A model generated the notes under the pieces. That model ran no database searches. It was not told the DNA's origin and saw only the letters and a program-made list of their open reading frames with translations. The translations under genes were made by a program, and so were the position numbers. A stretch of DNA of 64,000 nucleotides. It comes from Clarireedia homoeocarpa (Eukaryota; Ascomycota; Leotiomycetes; Helotiales; Rutstroemiaceae). Shown here in pieces: positions 33,161-46,556 of this stretch (positions are counted from its first letter, which is position 1; every line of letters starts with the position of its first letter). Where the stretch lies: the NCBI GenBank assembly GCA_001465935.1, contig LNKV01000025.1:391609-455608 (forward strand), given 5' to 3'.

Positions 33161-34381
33161 TTTGGAAGTGCTAGCGGTGCTTGTTTTGACAAGGTATGGA
33201 ACTGTCAGCTATTTGAATTCAGTGTTTGTATTTTGTGAATTGAAACTGACGATTGACTTATTCGCAAACTGAAGGATCCAAGATCACCATTAAATGGACT
33301 TTCACATACCAACAGACGGTCTAGATGACGTTGGATGTAATCAAATGTACGAAATAACTATATATATATATATATATATATATAACTTTTTTGATAATTT
33401 TGCCTAGGTGCCATATTGCAGCCTACTCTAAGCAGATAGGTGAAAATACTTTCAACAGCTTATTCTCCGGGAGAATTTTTACGTTTTATTGATCCACGAG
33501 ATGAAGAGTCATTCATCAACTCCTTAATCGCTTTCTCGAGCTAGTAAATTACCTATAGTGATATCAATTGTCTATATATAAACCGTTGGCTGGAGAGGTA
33601 GGCCAGACCAGGTCTGCACACCATGCACTATCTAGGAGACATTAAACTGCTGATTGATTGTTGGTAACATCTCCACTTGTTTGCATCATAAGCACTCAAG
33701 TCCGGCAGTTGGTTGCGATCAATGCGAGCTAGCTTTTGGTTATTTATACAATTAGACTGCATCGGGGACCTGTAGCGACAGCGACGCCAAAGGCCAGGTA
33801 TATAGATTGGCAGTTCGAATATTGATATAATGAATTGGTTGGTATCCGCTTCATTCGACACATTATTCTGTAGATGTCTACGAACTTGTTGAAGCGCCAA
33901 AAATAGAAGTTTTGTAAGATATGGTCAAGAATGGTAGAAGATGAACCATGTATGACATGATTATAAATAGAAGCCAACAAAGGATCGATCATGTAATGGC
34001 CATTTATTAGATTCTTGAAAATCTGCAAGATAATCTAATATCTGGGTTGGGGCTTGGTTTCATTATCTACCGGCGTATAAGGACTTTCACCGCAGGCTGG
34101 ATACAGTGATACTGTAGCACGCCTCCAATAACATTGCGGCAGCCATCGAACTGTATATGCAAGACACACGCTCCCCAACAGTGATTACATGATCTAGATA
34201 TTGCATATATCGAGAGAAAGTCCCGGCTCTCTAAAAGCGCTTCAATCAAACTATTATTTACCAGGTGACAAAATACAGAATGCGAAATGGTATCTAACCT
34301 TCCTGCCCTTATTATATTAAACTGCATCTAAAATCGATCAACTAAATTACGCAATTTCCGGGACTCGCTCTGGTTCATAAA
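33161..34381. other. AT-rich spacer with a TA microsatellite
   Basis: Contains (TA)13 or so at 33358..33384. Only short, biased frames are present; nothing is recognised. Confidence 0.4.
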
Positions 34382-34774
34382 TCACGCTTTTCTACGTCTA
34401 CCAAAGGCCATGCTGAATATCTTCTTGAGGCCGGACTCGCTCTCCTTGCCCTTCCCTCCCTCGGAATCTTTTCTCCCGGTACGTATCCCCATTCCCCTCT
34501 TGGATTTCTTCTTAGACCCCCCTCCCATTGACCTCTGGTCAACTGCTACTTCGACTGTTTGGTAATATCTGGTATAGGGCGGGGTGTTATGAGTGGTATC
34601 TTGTTGCGGTGACTGCTTAGGTTTTGGTTGCGTACGGTTTGCAATTTTGCTTCCCCCATGGTGGTTCCTTTGTTGATTGGAAGTAGGATCTTCAACTCCT
34701 ATCCTAGCCCATTGTTGATCTGGAACATGTTTCGGGGCGTGACTCCAAGTGTGTCTCTTTTCTGAATGACCCAT
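34382..34774 (-). CDS. Small basic orphan protein
   Basis: The frame encodes 131 residues from MGHSEKRHTWSHAPKHVPD. The ATG at 34774 is preferred because the codons upstream look like an intron or UTR. It is polar and Gln/Asn/His-rich, then Lys/Gly-rich (GGGSKKKSKRGMGIRTGRK), ending in LKKIFSMAFGRRRKA, a short amphipathic basic tail that could be a nuclear or membrane-contact signal. No family is recognised. It lies between two other Lys/Arg-rich frames in the same orientation. Confidence 0.45.
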   Translation of the reverse strand: MGHSEKRHTWSHAPKHVPDQQWARIGVEDPTSNQQRNHHGGSKIANRTQPKPKQSPQQDTTHNTPPYTRYYQTVEVAVDQRSMGGGSKKKSKRGMGIRTGRKDSEGGKGKESESGLKKIFSMAFGRRRKA

Positions 34775-35571
34775 GATCTGTAGCGAATAATTTGCGTCAG
34801 ATTTAGCTGCGTTGGATGCCTTTGATGACCAGCAAAATGGGATACGGAATAGATATATATTAAAAGGCTCTGTATAAAATTGCAAGGCAAAATCAGTGAC
34901 TTCGGATTAGTGAGATAGAAACGGTGTGCGGTATGAAAAAGGATTTTGAAGTGAAGCAGCGTCTATAGCATGATGTAGAGAACGGGCCTTTTAAGAAGTG
35001 CCAACAATTGCCTTTAAACCTCACACTCCTTCCGTCCATCTTCCTTCCAGAACGAATCCTCCACACATATCTATGCAAACTCCTAGGCAGATTATTAGCG
35101 CCAGCGATTGATCGGCAAGAAGGCCGTTATTCTCGGCTGAGCCAAGATCTCAGGGGTTGCGGATTGCCCCGGGGACCCGCGTTATAAGGATCATTTACGT
35201 ATTGCCCAACCATTGCTTGTTTGTTTTTAGCATATAAGATCATGGCTGTTTACGTTTACTTGGATCTGCTGCAATCAAATAGGTTGATAAGTGAAAAGAA
35301 ACTTCACAATAAGTGGACTAAATTCAATCTGATCACACTTTGAAGAAGTTAAAGGCAAATCTCGCTTGGAAAAGCAAAAAGATCAATAAATGAGTAATTA
35401 ACCTCACAATGATCAATTATCTTCGTTCCTTGTTCTGCTTAGAAATCCATAATGTCTTGATTTGAAATCATCATTCTCCTGCCCTCCCACATTTACTCAC
35501 TCCTCTCCATCTCCTTGTCTTTTGTCCTTCTTTTTTCTTGATCCGCATTTCCTCCACCGTCAAGCGACTCA
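34775..35571. other. Spacer between two leftward orphan frames
   Basis: No gene seen. The 5' leader of the small basic gene is expected just above 34774. Confidence 0.3.
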
Positions 35572-35988
35572 TCACCATGATGCCGGCGTCTGTGCTTCTG
35601 AACAAGAGGGTATAAGAGATGTGCGCTCTCGGAATCGCCATCCATCCCATCTCAACCCACGTTGATCGCTATGACTGGTACCACGCATATTCCTATTACG
35701 ATGTGCGTTGCCTCTAGAGCTAGAGACGGATCCAGCCGTTGTCACCGGAGCTACTCCACCGGTTTTAGATCTGGAGCTAGTCTTGTGCTTGGAATTACTC
35801 CGCTGAACTTCGCTTGCTTGAGGTTGCGGAAGAGGCTCGTCGATAGGGGCGCTGTCAACGTATCCGGTTTCTTCGGTCGGTTCCTTTTGCTGCTGCGCGT
35901 GGCTGGTCTTTACATTTAACGCTGTATTTCGCTGTTTGGAATGCTTGCGACCTTTGACCTCTGGGACATCAACGGGGGGTGAAGACAT
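35572..35988 (-). CDS. Small polar orphan protein
   Basis: A 138-codon frame from MSSPPVDVPEVKGRKHSKQ to EAQTPASW. It is Ser/Gln/Arg-rich and predicted disordered by composition (SNSKHKTSSRSKTGG, SSRGNAHRNRNMRG). A possible splice donor (ATG|GTGATG) occurs at its last codons, so more exons may exist to the left. No signal peptide and no recognised family. Support comes from composition resembling its two leftward neighbours and from the clean ATG; it may still be spurious. Confidence 0.4.
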   Translation of the reverse strand: MSSPPVDVPEVKGRKHSKQRNTALNVKTSHAQQQKEPTEETGYVDSAPIDEPLPQPQASEVQRSNSKHKTSSRSKTGGVAPVTTAGSVSSSRGNAHRNRNMRGTSHSDQRGLRWDGWRFRERTSLIPSCSEAQTPASW

Positions 35989-38455
35989 AATTAGGTCGAG
36001 TGGGCCTCAAGAAGTAGTGCGTCACGAGATACTTATAGCTGTGATGAGATTCCTGAAGCCCAGGAGTCAAACTTTCGGCAAAAATGTGCAGTTAAAACAA
36101 GATGGAATCAAGATCAAGATCAAGACTAGAGATATATATCATGATTCATAGAACTACCCTGGAGGTGGCGAATCTGATCTCATGTTACTTTTTGTTTTGT
36201 TTCATCCCGTTCCCAAATTAGAGCTCTCATCAGGTCCGCAGAATGGACGCTCGGTGTACGGGTTAACTAAATAGGCAGTCGCAAACACTTGAAAACTTTT
36301 CAGTCGGAGAAATTATTTGATTGAAGAAGTTTGCATGTTGGGTTTTGTTTCTGGCCATGCTTCATTGAATTAGATATTTGTATATCAGGAGTTGCTTAAC
36401 CTAGGCGGATGGTTATCGATTGACTAACCAAGCAGTCCGCACTGGTAAAAAAAAAAAACTTAGGCTGTCTGACGGGGAGTTCATTTTCATTTTTGAGATA
36501 TGCAACATTTGAATTTGATATCACGTGAAAATGATCACATGACTTTGGAGGAGCCGTCAACATTTCTTCCGCTGGGAAAGAGAGCATAAGTAACACGAGA
36601 GAGAAGAGCGCATATGATGGACAACGAGTCTTGAGCCAGGCATGAGGATAGCGTTTCTTCTCCTCGTCGAAGTTACAAGGGACAATGCGCTTGTCTCGTC
36701 TGAGGTGAGGATGGATTCAAGCCACGACAAACACTCGGTTCCATGAAATGAGTGGCTGCTATTGGGCTCGATATACCCTAAGTGGATTGTTTTGCATAAT
36801 GCTGTCGCTACATTGGAAAAGAGAACGTTGAATTGTTCCAATCCTAAGACATGAAACAGAATTCTTGATATCGAGCCACCTATTCATTGTTCGGTGAGAC
36901 TCTTGGCAACTAGCAAGAAAGGTCCGTGGATAAATGGCTTTGTATTCAGAACCTGACATCTGCACGTAACGTTCCAACTACTCATTGGTACCCCCTGAGC
37001 TCGACAGTGAATCTTTGTTACGTTTGGGGAGGGAAGCGTCATGGTGCCGAATGTAATTCGTGTAAACCTTAGCTTTCCTCATATGAGTTTGTTTGTTGAT
37101 ATATTTATGAGAAACATAATATCTTCGTATTGGCCATATAAAAGGGTGAAGTAGTACCAACGGGCATTTTCAAGACGGAGCAGTACTTCTGCTACGTAGT
37201 ATACAAACAAAGGACGAACTGCGGGAGGCGGTCGACATAGCTAGCATGGAGCCCTGAGCTATACGTATAACCGCTTAATGATGCTTAGTGGGCATGAAGT
37301 TGCAGTAGACCTCAACTTCAAGAAAAGACCAGCCATCTAGCAACCTAATTCATGCACCAAACCACATAATATCATGACTCCCGGATCCAACTTCACCAAT
37401 TCCATTTCCATCCAAGCTCAACCAAGACCAAGTAATCAATATTTCCTTGATCTTCTAGATAATCAACAGAGAAAGGGTGCTGATGTGATGCGGAGCTGCG
37501 CGGAAAAGGGAGATCGGGCAACTGACGGACATCGCCATACGAAGCGGTGTGGTATGATGTAAGATGAGCCTAGGATGCACATTTCCTTGATAATGCAGCC
37601 CTAAATGAAAAGGAAACAACGGAGATATACCATGCCACTTGTCGCGGAGTACCGTAAGAAAAAGAGATGTTTCGGAAAGGAAGAACTACGGCTGGAAGTC
37701 GCAGATTAGTTCTACGTGGGGTGAAAGGCCGATGTTGAGGCTCTCAGCAGAATTTTATTCAGGGCTAGCACATCGAAATCCAAAATTCAGTGAAAGCGCT
37801 TCCATTTCTCTATCTCACCTGCAATCGTAACGCTGCTCTAATATTTACATAAAAGTTGAATCTGCCCATCATTAAGATGAGGCGGTTACCAAGATCTCTT
37901 GTGCTTTTCCTTCCCTTCCATACCAGCAAGTGTACAAAATCCCAGATAAATCCCCCAGTTCCTGAACTAGACAAAGCTGTGCAATACTAAAAGAGTCATA
38001 TCCATAACCAGTAAAACTAGCACACTCCAAATGAATACATCCTTGATCCAAAACCCAAACGGAAAACCTTTCCTTCGTCTCCTTGCTCTCTCCTGCCCAT
38101 TTCCTTGAACTCCCAAAATCAAAAAGCCAATAACCCAATGCACGCGCGAGCGATAGACCCATTTACCCTATTCTGTAGTACTGTTTTGTTTTGTGATGAT
38201 CTTTCACCTCCAGGTTGTCCAGTATATAGCATTAGGCAGTGATTACCTGTCAGTAGATGCGAGATGATAACCAGGTTGCTGGGAATTTAATGGTTGTGAT
38301 AGATGAATGACGATAAGGTAAAATCAAATGCTGTTCGTAGATAACAACTGAGACCGATGGAGAGACTGGAGTTGCCTCTGATGATCCATTGTGTCCATGC
38401 ACGCTAATATACACCACTGTCTGTGTCTCTGCCCCTGGTTAAAGCTTTGACAAAT
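35989..38455. other. Gene-poor stretch
   Basis: Only short open frames. One 96-codon minus-strand frame (37872..38162, MGLSLARALGYWLFDFGSS) has a protein-like composition, but no family, splice context or repeat supports it. Nothing else is recognised. Confidence 0.35.
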
Positions 38456-38698
38456 CTATCGTCGACAAGCGGTACTCCAGCTCTCGGCAGGGAAGTTGAC
38501 TGGACTTGGTGGCGGGGGAGCTGGAGGAGCATACTCGTTCTCGCTGAACATGTATGGGGTCTTGGCCTTCGTGTCAGCCTTGACAGTGTCGAGGTAGAAA
38601 CTAACATCTTGGCTGAAAGTAGAGGAGGTAAGAAGTGGGGATAGCCCGCGACGAGGAGTAGGAACGGCCATGGTGGCTGTCGATGTTTGAGAAGGCAT
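38456..38698 (-). CDS. Possible small protein of 80 residues
   Basis: The frame starts MPSQTSTATMAVPTPRRGL, continues SFYLDTVKADTKAKTPYMF and has a PPAPPPPSPVNFP stretch before STACRR. The mix of an aromatic-rich middle and a proline run looks more like a real small protein than random frame, and a spacer of CT/GA-biased leader lies upstream. No family recognised; a short mRNA-encoded peptide or a wrong call are both possible. Confidence 0.35.
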   Translation of the reverse strand: MPSQTSTATMAVPTPRRGLSPLLTSSTFSQDVSFYLDTVKADTKAKTPYMFSENEYAPPAPPPPSPVNFPAESWSTACRR

Positions 38699-41600
38699 AG
38701 CGTCGGTTGATATGTAGGTATTGAAGGGATATGGGTTTATGGAAAGGTCTGAAGGTGAACGTCTGGTGTGTTTGAAGGTCGAAAGGTTGAAGTGAAGGTG
38801 CGGCTTAGAGATGGTGTAAAGGCTGGAGACCTATGACCTTTATGTACTTTCTTCAAATTTCCCCACGGAAGATGTGGATATGAGGTGGGCTGACAGACTG
38901 GGGTTAGTTTGGGGGTTGGTTGGAAATATGGGGGGATCTCAGCTGGGGTCCGAGACTCACCAGAGAACGTTTATATCTCCGTATGGGGCAATGGAAGAAG
39001 ATATGTAAGCGCTTGCGATCCTTCTGGAAGGATTGAATTCTCGTGGATTGGTGTTACAAGTGACGCTTTTCCAACAAACAGACGCTCTACTGAGGCGCAC
39101 CGAAGAGCAAGCAAAAAGAAATAGCTTAAGCAAGAGGAAGAGCAGGAGGCGAAGCTTAGATGAGCAATCCAACAACAGAAGATTTGACGAAGCAGGATTT
39201 CTTAAAGCTAAGTAAGAAAACTTTTTCTTTTCTTTTTCCTTTCCCAGAACGAGGGGCGAGCGAGTGAATTTATCTGAAGAATCACATTTTCAATATGAAA
39301 CCCTGTTAGGTTGTTAAATTATCACATCCGGTATGACTTAGGTATGACTCTCTCCCTTTGCCATGGCACGGACCCGTCGGCAAGCCGCCGCCTTAGATTA
39401 TTGAGCCCAGTCTCTCGCAAGAATGCAACGAAATCGATTTTATGGCAGGGGGTTTGATATCTCGCCGTTTCTGGTACCTGCGCTATGCTCACACCAAGCC
39501 CACGAAATATCATATTCTGGACATCAGTGGGGTAATTTTCAAATCAAAACCTAAATGGCTGAGTTTGCCTCGCGATTTTCATACCTCTCGCGCGCCGAGG
39601 ACCTTGTAGTATTTTGATACAGGCGCAGGTTGTGATGAACTAAAAGAGGAAACAATAAGAAGACGAGGAGAGAAAGGGAAAGATCAATTTCCAACCCACT
39701 CCTCAGCATAAGCCCCTAATGGTACCGCACCCGATTGCCCCGGAATTCCATAATTGTCGCTCCATTGCATCCATGCGCAGGGAGATGGTTTGTATCCGAG
39801 CAAGGTCTTCCCCGGTTCCGCGCCTCGTGTTTGAGCTGCTTCCAGCCCTACTACTGCATGAAGTATCCTGGCATAAGGCAATATTGCTTGGTTTCCTTGG
39901 TTTTCTGACATTCTCCTTTTCGATTTCTAGAGGATTTCGTGGGGTTAGCCTAGAATTTTTCGTATATACTGGTACTGGATTACAGAAAGCTGAAAACGGA
40001 GATGAAGGAGCTAAATCTCTAGACTATTTCTCGCTTAGATCACCGCATCCGTGGGAAGTGTATACTCGTGGATCGAAAGCCAACGTATATCATACACTCT
40101 GCTCACGATTTGCTTGAACTGTCGCGCGACACCATTACGCAATCATTTGGTTGGTCTTCGTTCATATTGTCTTGCGTTCTGTGCGTTGCCATCCATCCCA
40201 CCTCGCATTGTACATCCGATGCACTCAAGATTTGGTACGCTGTGAACAGATTATCCTGTGCGTAATCACATCTCTTGTATGGTTTACTCTCTTCTCATCT
40301 CAACCTTGGAACCCTGAATGAAACTGGCGGTGAAGAGTATCATTTATCGAATCGGATAATTGAGTGTCGTCAGCGTTCACCGTTAGGGCAATAGAAGTCA
40401 GGGAACGCAACATTGTACAAAGTGCCAGGTGTCTCCGACTATATTCTTGGTTGGGAGCTATATTCTTCTCAATTTTCCATTCGTCGATGGTATTCCCATA
40501 TTTGAGCTTCGGGGAAAACACATTTGTGGGGGAAACATGGTCCATATTCAGCCTGGCTGTGGCATTTGCTAGACGGTAGAGCTAGGAGCGCGCATAATTC
40601 CAACCCCTTTTGGATGTTCTTGTTCATGTAGGTAGGCCTTGATGTAGGATAGTATGGACGGATGGATGGATGGATAGACGGTACCAGATATACATATGCC
40701 AGATTGATTTGGCTTTTTGCTAACCCCCACATTTAACTATGACATATCGAATCTTGGGAGAATGAGATGCAAAAGGAGAACTTTAATGTGCTTTAAAGTG
40801 TGGGGTGCAAGGAATGTCTGTTAGCCTCCTTTAACTTCTTGGGGTATAACCTTGTAAATCACTTCTAGACCCGGCTTTCTTATTTCATTATGTGAACTAC
40901 TTCGTATGCCCACCACTATTTTGATCACATTCAACAAAATTTTGTGAGATTTTCCAAAACCGGGCTTTCAGATATGTATAAGGCGTGTAGACCGTATACA
41001 CGCCGGAGTTGATTTGATAGTAACAGCATTTTTACTTTTTGTTTGCAGCTGTAATGGCTTCCTACGGATGCTAGAACGGGCCCTACCTTCCGCGAGGTGC
41101 AACAGAACCCGGAAGAACGAGTTGGACGTGAGTGAGGTGCAGTGGGCGCAAAAGAGCCATGGCCATCGTAATAACTACTATATTTAATTCCTCCACGGTG
41201 CCGGATGCTACCGTTCAGTCCATATTGCAGCTTACTCTGCCAAAGTCAGGCATCGAAGACGCAAACATCTACTCAGCAGCAACACAGCCATGGTCTTACT
41301 GGCGGTCGCTTCAGAGGCAACAATATGCAACAACCACAAATCATGGTCAGAGCGATACGCCATACACATCCGGAGGAAGCCTTGCGTAAGTAACCTGATG
41401 GGAGAACCTTTTGCGCTCTAGTTGATGTGAACTCATTAGGTAAATCTTGGGTTCAACGCGGGGGCGGCACTTGACTTTGTTCGGTATGAGCTGGAACCGA
41501 GGAGTGGGATTCCCTTCAAAAACAAAGGTTGGTGGGAGCAATCTACAAGATCACCGAAGATACCGTACCATTCATCGTGTCCCGATCAACAACTTCTGCA

Positions 41601-44566
41601 AGCCAGTCACTACTTACTGTACGGGACACCATCTAGTTGCAATTCCTGTTAGTACAAATCTACCAATTCATAGGAATAGGCTCCATCATACAAGTTGTTT
41701 AAGCACAGCAAGGTAAGATTCGGAAATACAACCAACCGGAACATTGGAAGTTCTAGAAAGAAATTACCGATCTACCACTACCCCTGAAAAACAAGCTATC
41801 CACCGTTTGAAGCTCCACACTGAACATCATTTCCTGAGTCGAACCTCTTGAACTATCTATGTATATACTCCACCTTCCCCCCCCTTTTATTACTTCCAGA
41901 AGTCTTCTCAAGTCCTCGAAATAAGCTGTCACATAGAAAAGGAAACCCCACAGAGTAAGTAGTTAAAGTTAGTGTGCATAAAGTAAACATTCGTGCCACG
42001 ACAACCATTCAAAGTTTCATTTCTCCTCACCATACTCTTCAGCAGCAGCAGCGCTAGCATGGCTTTCCCCTCTAGTTCTGTCTCGTATCGAATCCTCTCC
42101 ACTCAAGATCATCCAATATACAATATTCTATCAACATTCTTCCGCGCCACGGAACCATCGCGATGAACATCAATCAGTCAATCACCACTTAATCCACAAA
42201 ATAACGGGTATTACATGCATAACAGCAACCTAGCTTCCCGCCTCTCAATTGCTTTCCACAACGATCCCCTAGTTCCGTCAACCACACTCCTTACCGGATG
42301 TAGATATCTGAACAGAGACGATTGAAGAATCTCAACACCACATCCACATCTTGAACATTCCGCTCTCCCCCCTTCACGAACGAATGCGAACCTTGCCATA
42401 ACTTGGCAACACTGCCCCCTCACGATGGGCTTCGTTAGTGGTCAATATATATTCTTCATCTTCAGCTCCCTCAAGTTGTGTCACCCATCATTTTCTCCAG
42501 CATTGACCCTTCCTATATCCCTTCGTATCTTTACATTTATGCCGTTTAATCTTCACGTCATGTCACCCAACTCATAGTACAAATATGAGCTCCCAAATAC
42601 TCCTATGGCTCCCTATTTGAACCTCATAAGCTATCTATTTGCCCAACCCTCTCGGATCGAGATGCCGATAACCTTTCTGCATACAACTGTTGCAGTCGGG
42701 CATCTGATATTGATGTTTTCAGGAGTACAGTTCCCGTCCTACATGTCTGTCGTGTGACCTTCACGTGTTAATCATTGGGTAATCAAGAACAACAACGGCA
42801 GGATGGAACTGCGTCTTGAACACAAGTGTGGGATGTTACGGAAATTCTATCACTCTTCAATTGAACCTCGCACTTGCAGTGGCATCTAGGGTTACTAAGG
42901 TTCCGCGAGTGAGAATCAAAGAACAGTACAACATCTATTCCATCACAAACAGTCGGCAAACTCCACGCACTAATGGTCGATTGCACAGGAAGTGCTACAA
43001 TACTACTCCTGCATGGCTACCCGCTTCCTGCAAGTAATTCGGCGAGAGGTGGTCGGTCGCTGGTTACATCAAACCGATCAACCCTGCCGTCACCACTTCA
43101 ATGATCACCGGCAAACCAAGCGGTAAGTAGCAAACACACGAACAGGAAAGTCCAAACCTCATCCCTTACTCAATCTTTCCATCTATCCCTTCTTCGTGTT
43201 GCATTCCTCGCACTGTTGCTGTTGCTTCGCCGCAAACATCTTCGTGAACTCTAGAAATTGTACAAGTCGACTCTATAAATCTGTTATGACATCTTTTATG
43301 CCCCTATGATGGACGATTAAAATTCACCAAAAGCCTGTGTATAGTTGGTTGGTATTGCCATACATACGTGAGATAGATCATCCAAGCACGCAGTTTCCAA
43401 TCCTCAAACGTGGTAGAATTTCCTTCTCGTTCAGGCACCATCTATCTATCAACCGTCTCATCAAATTCATCGCTTACTCACCACCACCATCACCTTGTAA
43501 ACCTCCTGATCCGGCAGAAGATCTACACGTCTTCTTTCAGCTTCCCCACCACTCAAAAAAAAAAAAAAAAAAAAAGTAATATAGACATTAATAGCGCATC
43601 GACAAGACCACCGGGAAAACAGCTTCATGATCGTTCTTTCCAGATCTTCGAATCTGATATTTGACGTCTGTGATTGACTAGGAATGTTCTGCTTCACAAT
43701 GTACATGACTCTATTTTCTCTCATGGCTAGAGATACTTTGAAGCATTGTTGTGGTGATCTACATCACTTAGATATATACTCACTCCCAACATCACCAACC
43801 TCAATCTTCTTATCTTCATTCACGCAATCACATCAAAAATAAACTACAAAGGACCAAAAAACAAGTACTGGTAGTAAATCTTTTGCATTCGCTCCCCAAC
43901 CACCTCGACGTATGTATGATCTGACGGTCAAAGCGGTATGCATACAATCGTGCCTATGCCTATGCCTATGCCTATGTACCTATTTTCCTGCTCTCCCCCC
44001 TCCCATTTCCGCAAACTGGTTCCCTACCCAGTAACAAATTCCCCGTCTCATTGAAAAGTAGATGCAGCCCAAATGCAATAGACTTGAGTACCCATTTCCC
44101 CATCCATCTATATCCCATGAAGAAACCCCCTTCCAAACCCAAACCGAAACCCAAACCTATACATGCAACCCATTCAAGCCCCAGGAAAGAAACAAACAAA
44201 TAAACAAACAAACAAAACCCAATTCATTCATGCGTGCATGCGTGCGTATGTTTTAAAATGTTGAAATGCACCGTGTGGTCCCCGATCCCCAACGCCAATT
44301 TAAAAAGAAAAAGAAATTCTTGATTTGCCTCCCGTTCCAGATTTGTATTTGATCTTATCTGATCTGATATCTTATGCCCCCGTAATTTTAAAAGAGTAAA
44401 GAAGACGACCAAGGTCCTAGCCCTAGCCGACTTGTAGAAGCTAATCCCCTTGTTCCGTATATGCAATAGTTCCGTTAATGATATGCTTATGTTGAAGAAG
44501 ACTAGCGGCGCAATCATATGTATATCTGGGTCCAAAAGCAGGCCCGGCGACCCATGAACCACGCAC
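38699..44566. other. Long gene-poor region (5.9 kb)
   Basis: No multi-exon gene could be assembled here. Noted within it: a 75-codon minus frame (39684..39911) with GYKPSPCAWMQWSDNYG; an uninterrupted plus frame from about 41446 (FNAGAALDFVRYELEPRSG) that does not splice in phase to the open frame before it; a GGAT run (about 40658..40677); a 21-A tract (43555..43575); and GCCTAT repeats (43953..43978). Confidence 0.4.
43555..43575. repeat. Poly(A) tract of 21
   Basis: An uninterrupted run of A on the plus strand. No flanking direct repeat was found to suggest a retroposed copy. Confidence 0.85.
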
Positions 44567-46556
44567 TCACAGTTCACGATAGTCACTTGGTCTCGCCCTT
44601 CTCTGTCGTCCTACATGTCTATGTGGATTGACTGGTTTCCTGAAATACGCATTATCCTCTTCATTTGGCAGTGGTTCGGCGAAAATGGTTTTTTGTTGAT
44701 TCGGGAAGCCTCCTGCAGCGCCGCCCATTCCTCTTCCGACTCCGTTCGTGTTTCCGTTCATCATATTCGGTAGATTGCCATTCATCATAGGATTCATGTT
44801 GCCGAACGCGTTGCCATTGTTGAACATAGGCATGTTATTCATACCCGGAAAGCCCATGCTCATCATAGGATTCATCATCATGGGATTCATGCCGGCGCCC
44901 ATGCTGAAGCCCGACATCATATTTGGCATGGGCATGTTAGGGGCGAAGCCGTTGTTGAAGAATTGAGGTGCCATGTTCATGGCTTGCATATTTGGCATGT
45001 TTGGGAATCCGTTCATACTCATCATATTTTGTGGCTGTTGTGGTATCATGGCTTCTTTTTGGCGCATAGCTTTAGGACCTTTGGGAATCTTCGGGTTCTC
45101 TAATAACTCATCGGCTGGACGTTTCTTGCCCTTTGGCTCTAATGGTGCTCCGGTAACTGGAATTGGAGCTGCTGCTTTGACTTGCTTAGGACTGCCTTTT
45201 ACGGCTTTGGAAACCTCAGGTGCTTTGGCTTTGGGTGAATTGCTGGAAGCAGGCGACCTGTCCTTTGCTGCAAGATTTGTTTGTTTGCTGGGTGGTGTTG
45301 AAGCCGATTGGGCCTCAGGCTTTACGCTCGGACTCTTAGATCTTTGTTCTTCTCTTTCCTTCTTGGCAGCATTGTTCTTCTCCTCCAGGTACATCTTAAT
45401 CTTTGCAGTTGTCTCATCGTCAGGCTTCAGATCATCAATCAACACTCCATCGGTCTGACAACCAGGGCATGTGAAATCGCTTTCGATAAGAGCATTAGTA
45501 ATGCAGTCATTGCAATACGTCTTCTCACAACAGGGCGTCTTCATTGGGTCTATGAATATTCTCTTGTCGAGCGCGCACTCCAGTCCTCTATCCTGCAATT
45601 CCTTATCTCCCTGAGCAGCGGCTTTCTGAGCAGCAGCAGACGACTTTGTTTTAGCCTGAAATTGTTCCCACGATGCTTTATCAGGCTCAGCAATGACAAA
45701 TTCTCCCTCTGCATTTACCATGATACCAGACGGAGGCTTAGCCTCATCAGTTGTACCATCATTGCTAAGCGCAGTTGGCTTCTCAACAGTCTTCAAGAAA
45801 GACCTTGGGATACCAGTTGTGCGCTTAACACGAGGCTTGTTATCGAACTCCGGGTTGTCGTTTGTTGGACAGACCTGAATCCAATGTCCCTTCTCACCAC
45901 ATCGATAGCAGATATAACCTGTTGGGGGCTCGTGATCGGGGACGTTTGCAGCAGGCTGATTTTTCTTGCCGCCGGGTCTGAAGATCGGTGTTTGACTAAG
46001 GAACATTAGAACAGGTACATGCTCGAGAGATTTTATTAACTCACTTGGCCATTTCTTCCTGCTGGGCAGACCATTGTTCACTCTGTGCTTGAAACATAGC
46101 TGCCATGCGTTGCTCTTCAGTCATCGCACTATTCATCTGAGCTAGGCTATTCGAGACTGCAGCAACCTTTGTATTTGACGGCTTTCCCTGCTCTTTGCGT
46201 GATGCATTCTTTTGATTTATTGGCATCTTTCCAGACATGTATCTTGCGGCTCTTCCTGCCCCAGGCTTGATGGGGGGTAGTCGGCGAGCGATAATGGAGG
46301 TCGACCGTGGGATAATAGTAGTATCGTCATCGTATTCTGATTCGTTAGTATCATGTTTCCAGGAATAGGAGAACGCATTCTTACCTTCATTGCCATCTTC
46401 GTTATAAATCGCGAGGTCGAAATCGGTTCCATCGCCTAAACCACTCTTGATGATAATATCACGTTTGAGCTCAAATACAGAGATACCAGTACCATCAAAT
46501 TCCACTCTAGAAGGCTCCTTCTGGGACTTGAATTTGAAGAAAACTGAGGACGACAT
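44567..46556 (-). CDS. mpe1: Mpe1/RBBP6-type cleavage and polyadenylation factor subunit
   Basis: Three exons (46556..46385, 46336..46045, 45995..44567, minus strand) encode 630 residues. The N-terminus MSSSVFFKFKSQKEPSRVEF begins the ubiquitin-like DWNN domain. It is interrupted by a 48-nt intron and ends around SIIARRLPP. A CCHC zinc knuckle follows (CYRCGEKGHWIQVC), then a RING/U-box-like finger (LECALDKRIF, TPCCEKTYCNDC, FTCPGC). The C-terminal half is Lys/Ala-rich, then a Met/Asn/Pro-rich tract (NPMMMNPMMSMGFPG). DWNN-knuckle-RING is diagnostic of Mpe1 (fungi) and RBBP6 (animals), which act in the CPF complex that cuts and polyadenylates pre-mRNA 3' ends. The second intron joins GCC-AA|T-CAA, changing K to N at the border. 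Confidence 0.95.

Noticed and set aside
39684..39911. 75-codon minus-strand frame with a GYKPSPCAWMQWSDNYG stretch
   Set aside because: Composition is mildly protein-like, but no upstream exon, signal peptide or family supports it.
45308..46009. 233-codon plus-strand frame opposite Mpe1
   Set aside because: Overlaps conserved zinc knuckle and RING codons on the other strand.
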